Source: Natronospirillum sp965602035 (GTDB lineage: Bacteria > Pseudomonadota > Gammaproteobacteria > Pseudomonadales > Natronospirillaceae). Taken from it: 64,000 bases of DNA. The notes under the pieces were generated by a model that searched no databases, was not told where the DNA came from, and saw nothing but the letters and a program-made list of their open reading frames with translations. The stretch covers positions 248,001 through 312,000 of the forward strand of contig OZ271919.1 in the NCBI GenBank assembly GCA_965602035.1, read 5' to 3'. Of this stretch, positions 1 through 6,379 are shown in pieces. How positions within the stretch are numbered: the stretch's first letter is position 1; each line of letters opens with the position of its first letter. Made by a program: the position numbers and the translations under genes.

Positions 1-120
1 GACCGTTTGCGGTGGGATCCGGCAACCGCCAGCACGCCTCTGGTTACCTCAATTGCCGATATTGTGGGTATCCTGGCGTATTTCGCGATTGCCGTGCAGG
101 TGTTGACGGTACTCGGCTGA
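1..120 (+). CDS. mgtE: Magnesium transporter MgtE, C-terminal end (partial)
   Basis: The window opens inside this gene; 39 codons remain before the TGA. The residues include DPATASTPLVTSIADIVG followed by a hydrophobic helix (ILAYFAIAVQVLTVL). The pattern 'DPA.AS.PLVT.IAD..G' is the conserved signature of the last transmembrane helices of MgtE, where the Asp and the Thr/Ser line the Mg2+ pore. The protein would be an inner-membrane Mg2+ channel with cytoplasmic regulatory domains, none of which lie in the window. It ends 20 bases before the stop of a convergent small gene. The identification rests on a short but characteristic tail. Confidence 0.8.
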   Translation, partial: DRLRWDPATASTPLVTSIADIVGILAYFAIAVQVLTVLG

Positions 121-140
121 TGGCACTGCATGGCAACGTT

Positions 141-317
141 TCACCGTTCACGCCGCAGCCAGCCGATAAAGAACAGCCCCACCCCCAGCGGCAAAAGTAT
201 CAGTGAGGGGCTGGGAATGACCTCATTACCCGGTATCATGAGAGCGATAATGCCAAGCCATGTAAGCACCAGGCCCAGTTGGCGAAACCGGAAATGCGCG
301 CGTTTGCGAACGACCAT
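141..317 (-). CDS. Small two-helix membrane protein, unknown
   Basis: An ORF of 58 codons. It starts at ATG 317-315 with a good ribosome binding site (CGGAGG, four bases before the start) and ends with TGA at 143-141. The product begins with a basic stretch (MVVRKRAHFRFRQ), then a hydrophobic helix (LGLVLTWLGIIALMIPG), a short loop (NEVIPSPS), a second helix (LILLPLGVGLFFIGWL) and a basic end (RRER). This is the layout of a hairpin inner-membrane peptide with both ends in the cytoplasm. It is convergent with mgtE and divergent from the RmlD-like gene. I do not recognise the family; a function cannot be assigned. Confidence 0.6.
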   Translation of the reverse strand: MVVRKRAHFRFRQLGLVLTWLGIIALMIPGNEVIPSPSLILLPLGVGLFFIGWLRRER

Positions 318-401
318 AATGCCTCCGGTGCACCTGTTTAACGAAGTGCCTTGCAGGTTTTATGGTGACAGTATAGCGCAAACCAGAACCCCGAGAGCAT
401 C

Positions 402-1343
402 ATGATGAAGCTATTGATAACCGGCGCGGGAGGACAGGTGGGGCAGGCTTTCATGGAAGTCTGTGCCGCTGCCCGGGTTGCCCATGTCGGTCTCAACCGA
501 AGCCAGCTCGACATTACCGATCCGAACGCGATCGCGGCGGCTCTGGATCGCGAGCAACCGGATTTTGTAGTGAATGCCGCCTCGGTATCAGATGTCAATG
601 TGGCACAGAGTGACGCGGCACTGTGCTATGCGATAAATCGTGATGGCGTCGCACGGCTGGCGCGGGCCTGCTCGGAGCGTCGCATTGGCCTGATGATCCT
701 CTCCACTGACCAGGTATTTGACGGGCAACAGGCAACACCCTACTCGGAGCAGTCGAAACCGAATCCCCAGTTCGTCTTCGGTAACAGCAAGTATGAGGGC
801 GAGGAGGCCGTACGGGAACTTTGCCCCCGACACTTTGTATTGCGCAGCAGTTGGCTGTTCAGCCACCGTGGCAATAATTTTCTGACGCGGGCATTGGAGA
901 AAATGCAGGCACGAGAACCCATTTCCGGTGTGACCGACCAGATCACCTGTCCCACCTGGGCCGGGCACCTTGCGGCCGTTGGCCTCGGCATGATTCAGCA
1001 GGCCTATTTCCAGGAAGACCCGCCGCTTTGGGGGACCTATCATTACTGTGATCGGGGCGCTACAACGCGATTTGATTTTGCCCGCAAAGTGGTTGAATTC
1101 GCGGTGAAACAGGGTGTCGGCGAAGAGGTGCCGGTCAATGCGATTGATAGCGCAGACCTGTTGGCAAGGGCGGAGGTGCCCAGACATTCGGTGCTGTCGA
1201 CCGACCGGATCTTTTTTACCTTCGGCATCCGGCAACGGAGCTGGCGGGTGGGGCTTAAAGAAGCCCTCAGGGCGTATCAGGCTGAGCGGGATGTTGCCCG
1301 ACCGGATAACAGCGTTTCCGGGAAGACGGACACACCGGCCTGA
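402..1343 (+). CDS. RmlD-like NAD(P)-dependent sugar reductase with Phe for catalytic Tyr
   Basis: A 313-residue protein of the extended SDR family closest to dTDP-4-dehydrorhamnose reductase (RmlD) and MAT2B. The N-terminal TGAGGQVG is the dinucleotide-binding glycine motif. STD at residues 101-103 and the RmlD-type segment RSSWLFS..GNNF are present. The SDR Tyr-x-x-x-Lys motif reads F126-G-N-S-K130, so the catalytic Tyr is Phe, and the usual STDYVF reads STDQVF. No rmlA, rmlB or rmlC lies nearby, so a role in rhamnose synthesis is doubtful; it may bind a nucleotide sugar without reducing it, or act as a regulatory subunit as MAT2B does. The last ~25 residues (after YQAERD) look like an unstructured tail. 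Start is ATG 402; ATG 405 is equally possible. Confidence 0.75.
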   Translation: MMKLLITGAGGQVGQAFMEVCAAARVAHVGLNRSQLDITDPNAIAAALDREQPDFVVNAASVSDVNVAQSDAALCYAINRDGVARLARACSERRIGLMILSTDQVFDGQQATPYSEQSKPNPQFVFGNSKYEGEEAVRELCPRHFVLRSSWLFSHRGNNFLTRALEKMQAREPISGVTDQITCPTWAGHLAAVGLGMIQQAYFQEDPPLWGTYHYCDRGATTRFDFARKVVEFAVKQGVGEEVPVNAIDSADLLARAEVPRHSVLSTDRIFFTFGIRQRSWRVGLKEALRAYQAERDVARPDNSVSGKTDTPA

Positions 1344-1369
1344 CTCGGTGTTGCGGCTGATACTGTTGG

Positions 1370-2338
1370 TCAGTGGTTGCGATCAACGGCCAGCCGGGCA
1401 AGGGCTGTGAGTGCGTCGCGGAACTGGCTTTCTGGCAGTCGGCTGGCGGCTGCAATGGCGTCATCCCGGTATGTGCAGGCCTGCCGGGTCGACCAGTCAA
1501 GCGCACCCGAGTCCCGGACGACCTCATTGATCATGGGCGCAGCCTCTTCGTCACCTTCCCGGATTGCTTTCCGGATCCGGTTTCCGGTATCACCATCGGC
1601 CTGTGCGAGCGCGTAGATGAGTGGCAGGGTTACCTTTCCCTCGGCCAGGTCGTCACCGATGTTCTTGCCCAGCAGTTCGCTGTCACCGCTGTAATCCAGC
1701 ACATCGTCCTGTACCTGGAACGCCATGCCCAGTGACGTGCCGTATTCCCGTGCCAGTGTCACCTGCTCGTCATCCGCATTGCTGATCCGGGCTGCCGACT
1801 CGGTGGCTGCTGAAAACAGCATGGCAGTCTTGCCACGAATGACTCGAAAGTACTCTTCAGGCGTCACATCCGGGTTGCGGATATTGAGCAATTGAAGCAC
1901 CTCGCCCTCAGCAATGATATTGGTGGCATCGGCCAGGCAGTTCATCACGGACAGGCTCTGTAACCGGACCATAAGCTGAAACGCACGGGAATACAGGAAA
2001 TCGCCCACGAGCACAGACGGACCATTACCCCAGCGGGTGTTGGCGGTTGGGCGCCCCCGGCGCAATTCGGAGGTGTCGACCACGTCGTCGTGAAGCAGGG
2101 TTGCGGTATGCAGAAATTCGATGATGACGGCGAGTTCGACCAGCCCTTCGCGCTGCGCGCCCAGACTGCGCCCGGTCAGCAGCGTTACAAGGGGTCGCAG
2201 ACGCTTGCCGCCACTGTCTACTATGTAGGAGGCGATGTGTTCAACAAGGGGGACATCCGAGGTCAGTTCGCGATGAATCACCGCATTGACCTGCTCGAAA
2301 TCACTGTCGACAGCGTGATAAATGTCGGTAAGCTGCAT
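1370..2338 (-). CDS. ispB: Octaprenyl/polyprenyl diphosphate synthase
   Basis: A 322-residue trans-prenyltransferase that extends farnesyl diphosphate with isopentenyl diphosphate to make the side chain of ubiquinone. The first Asp-rich motif is LLHDDVVD at about residues 81-88 and the second is QVQDDVLDYSGD near residue 210. GGKRLRP at about 43-49 and GKTAMLF provide substrate contacts. Length matches the family (about 323). The gene is divergent from rplU, the common gammaproteobacterial arrangement, and a good sigma70 promoter lies 33 bases upstream of its start. Coq7, a later enzyme of the same pathway, is encoded at 5720-6379. Tail length of the product cannot be read from sequence. Confidence 0.93.
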   Translation of the reverse strand: MQLTDIYHAVDSDFEQVNAVIHRELTSDVPLVEHIASYIVDSGGKRLRPLVTLLTGRSLGAQREGLVELAVIIEFLHTATLLHDDVVDTSELRRGRPTANTRWGNGPSVLVGDFLYSRAFQLMVRLQSLSVMNCLADATNIIAEGEVLQLLNIRNPDVTPEEYFRVIRGKTAMLFSAATESAARISNADDEQVTLAREYGTSLGMAFQVQDDVLDYSGDSELLGKNIGDDLAEGKVTLPLIYALAQADGDTGNRIRKAIREGDEEAAPMINEVVRDSGALDWSTRQACTYRDDAIAAASRLPESQFRDALTALARLAVDRNH

Positions 2339-2370
2339 GGGTCTGTGGCAATCCCGCGAAACAGCCGCTG

Positions 2371-2399
2371 ATGCTAGGGAGCTCGCTGCAACCTGTCAA
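2371..2399 (-). promoter_or_regulatory. Sigma70 promoter of ispB
   Basis: Read on the minus strand: TTGACA (2399-2394), a 17-base spacer, then TAGCAT (2376-2371). The -35 box is perfect and the -10 matches four of six. It lies directly upstream of the ispB start and within the short divergent region shared with rplU. Confidence 0.7.
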
Positions 2400-2441
2400 G
2401 CGTCGGACCGGGCCTGGCTGCCCGGTGAGGCACGAATCCTG

Positions 2442-2470
2442 TTGATTCCAGGCACCGGTTCCAGTAGAAT
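2442..2470 (+). promoter_or_regulatory. Sigma70 promoter of rplU-rpmA
   Basis: TTGATT (2442-2447), a 17-base spacer and TAGAAT (2465-2470). A start near 2477 would give a leader of about 137 bases before the rplU ATG. The leader is rich in short complementary segments (for example GCAGCG ... CGCTGC at about 2510-2525), which fits the leader regulation common for ribosomal protein operons, but I do not recognise a defined riboregulator. Confidence 0.65.
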
Positions 2471-2613
2471 CCTGCGCCCTTGAAGCCCCTCCGGTAACAG
2501 GGTGCCGCAGCGTAGGCGCTGCCTTTGGAACCGGGTGATTAAGTGGGTTACTGGCTCCCCCGTCTGATAATTTCGGTGGGGATTTTGGTCCGACAACGCA
2601 ATGCAGGCACACT

Positions 2614-2925
2614 ATGTACGCTGTTATAAAGTCAGGCGGTAAGCAGTACCGCGTCCAGGAAGGCCAGCGCCTGAAGCTGGAAAAAATTGAATCAGAAACC
2701 GGCTCCAGCCTGACGTTTGATGACGTGTTGCTGGTTGGTGACGGTGACAAGGTCACCATCGGCGAACCGGTGGTGAAGGGTGCTCAGGTATCGGCCGAGG
2801 TCGTTGCCCAGGGGCGCCACAAAAAAGTGAACATCATCAAATTCAAGCGTCGTAAGCACCATATGAAGCGTATGGGGCATCGACAGTGGTATACTGAAGT
2901 CCGGATTACCGGTATTAAGGGTTAA
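2614..2925 (+). CDS. rplU: 50S ribosomal protein L21
   Basis: A 103-residue protein that binds 23S rRNA with L20. The N-terminus MYAVIKSGGKQYRVQEGQ is the L21 signature and the C-terminal KRRKHHMKRMGHRQ is the RNA-binding basic segment. Length equals the E. coli protein (103). It is first in the rplU-rpmA pair, 18 bases upstream of rpmA, and is divergent from ispB. Confidence 0.98.
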   Translation: MYAVIKSGGKQYRVQEGQRLKLEKIESETGSSLTFDDVLLVGDGDKVTIGEPVVKGAQVSAEVVAQGRHKKVNIIKFKRRKHHMKRMGHRQWYTEVRITGIKG

Positions 2926-2943
2926 CAGAGGCGGAGTAAACTC

Positions 2944-3201
2944 ATGGCTCACAAAAAAGCAGGCGGGAGTACCCGCAACGGTCGCGACTCGCAGTCGAAG
3001 CGCCTCGGGGTGAAAGTGTTCGGCGGTCAGAAGATCACGGCCGGTGGAATTATCGTTCGTCAGCGCGGTACTCATTTTCACGCGGGCGCCAATGTCGGTC
3101 TTGGAAAAGACCATACATTGTTTGCACTGCAGGACGGTGTAGTGCGGTTCGAGACCAAGGGTCCGTTGAATCGCAAGCATGTCAGCGTGGATCTCGGCTG
3201 A
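2944..3201 (+). CDS. rpmA: 50S ribosomal protein L27
   Basis: An 85-residue protein, the usual length. It starts MAHKKAGGSTRNGRDS; the N-terminal arm of L27 reaches the peptidyl-transferase centre. There is no N-terminal extension of the type cleaved by Prp in Firmicutes. GGIIVRQRGT and the C-terminal KGPLNRKHVSV are family hallmarks. A start with GGCGGAG upstream follows rplU in the same transcript. Confidence 0.98.
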   Translation: MAHKKAGGSTRNGRDSQSKRLGVKVFGGQKITAGGIIVRQRGTHFHAGANVGLGKDHTLFALQDGVVRFETKGPLNRKHVSVDLG

Positions 3202-3237
3202 TACCGGCTGAACCTGCTGTCGTAAAGCAGTCCGGAT

Positions 3238-3278
3238 GCGGCCCCGTCCGAAGGCGGCCCCGTCCGGAGGCGGCCCCG
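3238..3278 (+). repeat. GC-rich 16-base tandem repeat, 2.6 copies
   Basis: Units GCGGCCCCGTCCGAAG (3238-3253) and GCGGCCCCGTCCGGAG (3254-3269) are followed by a partial third (3270-3278). They lie between rpmA and the hairpin before obgE. No coding capacity. They could have arisen by slippage. Confidence 0.8.
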
Positions 3279-3293
3279 GCTGTCTCTCTGATG

Positions 3294-3327
3294 AAAGGCC
3301 CTGTTGTATTCCTGCAGCAGGGCCTTT
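3294..3327 (+). terminator. Hairpin between rpmA and obgE (weak or partial terminator)
   Basis: AAAGGCCCTGTTG (3294-3306) pairs with CAGCAGGGCCTTT (3315-3327), thirteen positions with one G-T wobble and an eight-base loop. Only TTT then CTGG follows, so the U tract is short. It may attenuate rather than end transcription of the ribosomal protein genes into obgE. Confidence 0.5.
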
Positions 3328-3394
3328 CTGGTAACAGACCCCCGGGAATTCCGACGCCCGAGTAAACAGTTCAGCCCGTGTAGGGACCAGTCCC

Positions 3395-4588
3395 ATGAAA
3401 TTCGTTGATGAAGCCACCATTCACATCGCCGCCGGCAAGGGTGGTGACGGCTGTGTGAGTTTCCACCGGGAAAAGTTTGTTGCCAAAGGTGGCCCCAACG
3501 GCGGGGATGGCGGCGACGGTGGGTCGGTCTGGATACAGGCCGATGAAAACCTGAATACGTTGATTGAATACCAGTTCAAGCGCAGCTATCAGGCCCGTAA
3601 CGGCGAACCGGGGAAAGGGCGTGATATGACCGGGCGCAAGGGAGATGATCTGGTGCTTGCCGTGCCGGTTGGCACAACTGTGCTGGATGTCGACACCGGC
3701 GAAAAGCTGATCGATCTTACCGAGCACGGCCAGCGTGCCAAAGTGGCGCAGGGCGGGTTCCACGGCCTGGGTAATAATCGGTTCAAGTCAAGTGTGAACA
3801 GAACCCCCCGCCAGTCTACACCGGGCAGCCCGGGCGAAGTCCGGAACCTGAGGATGGAGCTTAAACTGCTTGCCGATGTCGGCCTGCTGGGGTTGCCGAA
3901 TGCCGGAAAATCGACCCTGATTCGATCCGTGTCTGCCGCCCGCCCGCGTGTTGCGGACTACCCCTTTACGACCCTGACACCGAACCTCGGCGTGGTCCGG
4001 GTAGACGCTCTGCAGTCATTCGTCATGGCGGATATCCCGGGCCTTATCGCGGGTGCCGCAAGCGGTGCCGGGCTTGGCATTCGTTTCCTGAAACACCTCG
4101 TGCGCACCCGGTTACTGCTGCACCTGGTTGATATGATGCCGGCGGATCAGTCTGATCCTGTGGCGAATGCGCGGGCGATTGAGCATGAGTTGACTGAATT
4201 CAGCCCGACCATGGCGGAGCGGCCTCGCTGGCTGGTACTGACCAAGCTGGACCTGCTGCCGCAAGCGGAGCAGGCTCAGCGCGTGCAGGATATTACGGAT
4301 GCGTTGAACTGGTCCGGGCCGGTGTTCGGCATTTCATCCCACAGCGGTGATGGTCTGCCCGCATTGACGCAGCACATCAGCCAATGGCTGACCGCCGAGC
4401 GTGAGCGCCTGTCCGGGGACCCTGAGGCGGCTGCAACCGATCTCTCGGAGCGTGACCGTGTGGAGGCAGAGGCCCGTGAACGCATCGCCCGCGTGGCGGC
4501 TGACCGCCGTGCCCGCCGCAAAGGCGAGGACGACGGAGATGACGACGACGATGACCACGACGTGGAAATAGAATATGCGCCCTACTGA
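3395..4588 (+). CDS. obgE: GTPase Obg/CgtA
   Basis: A 397-residue ribosome-associated GTPase acting in late 50S assembly and in the stringent response. Residues 1-158 form the glycine-rich Obg fold (KGGPNGGDGGDGG). The G domain follows: G1 GLPNAGKSTLI, switch I with PFTTLTPNLG, G3 DIPGLI, G4 TKLDLL. The C-terminal tail is a run of Asp/Glu (residues about 378-395) after a basic RRARRKG segment, a variable region in the family. It follows rplU-rpmA as is usual, and its last 14 bases overlap proB. Confidence 0.97.
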   Translation: MKFVDEATIHIAAGKGGDGCVSFHREKFVAKGGPNGGDGGDGGSVWIQADENLNTLIEYQFKRSYQARNGEPGKGRDMTGRKGDDLVLAVPVGTTVLDVDTGEKLIDLTEHGQRAKVAQGGFHGLGNNRFKSSVNRTPRQSTPGSPGEVRNLRMELKLLADVGLLGLPNAGKSTLIRSVSAARPRVADYPFTTLTPNLGVVRVDALQSFVMADIPGLIAGAASGAGLGIRFLKHLVRTRLLLHLVDMMPADQSDPVANARAIEHELTEFSPTMAERPRWLVLTKLDLLPQAEQAQRVQDITDALNWSGPVFGISSHSGDGLPALTQHISQWLTAERERLSGDPEAAATDLSERDRVEAEARERIARVAADRRARRKGEDDGDDDDDDHDVEIEYAPY

Positions 4589-5729
4589 TGAGGATTCACG
4601 TCGTCGCCCGGCGCAGCGGTGGGTTGTCAAGATCGGCAGTGCACTGCTGACCAATGATGGCACCGGGATCGACCGTCAGAGCATCAGCGACTGGGTGGGG
4701 CAGATCGCGGGCCTTCGCCAGCAGGGAATTGAAGTGGTGCTGGTGTCATCCGGGGCTGTCGCGGCCGGCATGACCGCCCTGGGGTGGCGGCACCGACCCC
4801 ATGAAATTGAAGAGTTGCAGGCTGCAGCAGCCGTTGGTCAGAGCCGCCTGGTAGGGCTCTACGAGAGCCTGTTTCAGGAATACAGCCAGATGTCGGCACA
4901 GATTCTGCTGACCCATGCTGATCTGGCTGACCGCCGTCGCTATCTCAATGCCAGAGCCACGTTGCGAACGCTGTTGCGCCATTCGGTGCTTCCGGTTGTT
5001 AACGAGAACGATACCGTGGTCACCGATGAGATACGCTTCGGCGACAACGATACGCTGGCAGCCCTGGTCGCCAACCTGATCGAAGCGGATCGGTTAGTGA
5101 TCCTGACGGATCAGACAGGCGTGTTCACCCGCGATCCGCGGAAAGACCCGAATGCGGAGCTGATCGAGCAGGCCCGGGCCAACGACCCGTCACTGCTCAG
5201 TGTTGCGACCGGTGGTGGCCGGTTGGGTCGCGGCGGCATGGTGACCAAGATACGGGCGGCAAGACTGGCTGCGCGTAGCGGTGCTGAAACTATTATTGCC
5301 GGCGGGCGGGAAACCCGGGTACTGGCTCGACTCGGGTCCGGTGAACCGGTGGGCACCCGTCTCATTCCGGATACAGAGCCTGTGACAGCCCGCAAACAAT
5401 GGCTGGCCGGCCAGTTGCGTGCAGAGGGCTGGGTACGGCTCGACGATGGCGCGGTGCGTGCTCTCGTGACCGAAGGAAAGAGTCTGTTGCCGGTTGGTGT
5501 AACGGCGACCGATGGCCATTATCAGCGCGGCGAGCTGGTGAACTGTCTCGACCGGAACGACAGGCTGGTCGCCAAAGGGCTGATCAATTACCCGGTCGAA
5601 GAGACGCGGCGCATTCTGCGGCAGCCGTCGCGGGATATTGAAGCCCTGCTCGGTTACATCAGTGCGCCGGAACTGATTCACCGGGATAACCTGGTGCTTC
5701 TGACGGCCGGTACCGACGATCAGCCGTAA
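4575..5729 (+). CDS. proB: Glutamate 5-kinase
   Basis: A 384-residue enzyme that phosphorylates glutamate in the first step of proline synthesis. The amino-acid kinase domain (about 1-260) begins WVVKIGSALLTNDG and contains SSGAVAAG, NENDTV and GGGRLGRGGM(V)TKIRAA. A PUA domain fills about 285-365. The start overlaps the end of obgE by 14 bases, which suggests translational coupling. The obgE-proB order is common in gammaproteobacteria. The stop overlaps the convergent coq7 by 10 bases. Feedback inhibition by proline is expected from the family. Confidence 0.96.
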   Translation: MRPTDEDSRRRPAQRWVVKIGSALLTNDGTGIDRQSISDWVGQIAGLRQQGIEVVLVSSGAVAAGMTALGWRHRPHEIEELQAAAAVGQSRLVGLYESLFQEYSQMSAQILLTHADLADRRRYLNARATLRTLLRHSVLPVVNENDTVVTDEIRFGDNDTLAALVANLIEADRLVILTDQTGVFTRDPRKDPNAELIEQARANDPSLLSVATGGGRLGRGGMVTKIRAARLAARSGAETIIAGGRETRVLARLGSGEPVGTRLIPDTEPVTARKQWLAGQLRAEGWVRLDDGAVRALVTEGKSLLPVGVTATDGHYQRGELVNCLDRNDRLVAKGLINYPVEETRRILRQPSRDIEALLGYISAPELIHRDNLVLLTAGTDDQP

Positions 5730-6379
5730 TAGACCACCCGGGTCATCAACCGGGATAAGGCGGTCATCGCCCGCTTGACCGGGCGCGGGAATGCCCGGCC
5801 ACCGGCTGACAGGGCGGCAGCACCATGTTGCTGTTCGTCGACCAGCATCTGGCGAATGATCGCCCGGCTGCGGTGGTCATTGTCCGGCAGGCCGGAAAGG
5901 TGCTGATCCAGATGCCGGCTGACCTGATCCTCGGTTGCCTCCACGAAGCCCAGTGACACCCGGTCACCGAGGGATCCGGCGGCGGCCCCGAGAGAAAAGG
6001 ACAAGCCATAGAACAGCGGGTTGAGACGGCTCGTCTTGCCTCCGAGGTCGTTCAGCCGCTGTTCGCACCAGGTCAGGTGCGCCTCCTCCTCCAGTGCCGC
6101 TTCTTTCATGTGTGACTGCACCGAGGTATCGCGAGCTGCTGCTGCCTGGCCGTCATAGAGCGCCTGGGCGCAGACTTCGCCGGTATGATTGACGCGCATC
6201 AGCCCGACCGCATGGCGTCGCTCGTCAACGGTCAGTGGTTGCTCGTCGATAACGTCTGCGGGCGATGGTGAGGGCGATCGGGTCGCGCCCGCCGTGCAGG
6301 TTCGCAGGCCCCGGTTGATCTGACCCAGAACCCGATCCAGGCGGCTGATGGTTCTCTTCAGTCGGTCTTCTTCAGACAT
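5720..6379 (-). CDS. coq7: 3-demethoxyubiquinol 3-hydroxylase (Coq7)
   Basis: A 219-residue di-iron carboxylate monooxygenase that carries out the C-6 hydroxylation in ubiquinone synthesis. Iron ligands are visible in the four helices: VNHTGEVCAQ, EEEAHLTWCEQ, the central EATEDQVSRHL and DEQQHGAAAL (the two ExxH motifs). The protein is the length seen in Pseudomonas relatives. Residues 1-50 are a variable leader rich in Ser/Pro. Its start lies inside the last 22 bases of the upstream kinase gene, so the two are probably co-transcribed. It is tail-to-tail with proB. Confidence 0.94.
   Translation of the reverse strand: MSEEDRLKRTISRLDRVLGQINRGLRTCTAGATRSPSPSPADVIDEQPLTVDERRHAVGLMRVNHTGEVCAQALYDGQAAAARDTSVQSHMKEAALEEEAHLTWCEQRLNDLGGKTSRLNPLFYGLSFSLGAAAGSLGDRVSLGFVEATEDQVSRHLDQHLSGLPDNDHRSRAIIRQMLVDEQQHGAAALSAGGRAFPRPVKRAMTALSRLMTRVVYYG

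Noticed and set aside
351..377. Possible promoter TTGCAG / TATAGC before the RmlD-like gene
   Set aside because: Spacer is only 15 bases and the -35 is weak; left out of the feature list.
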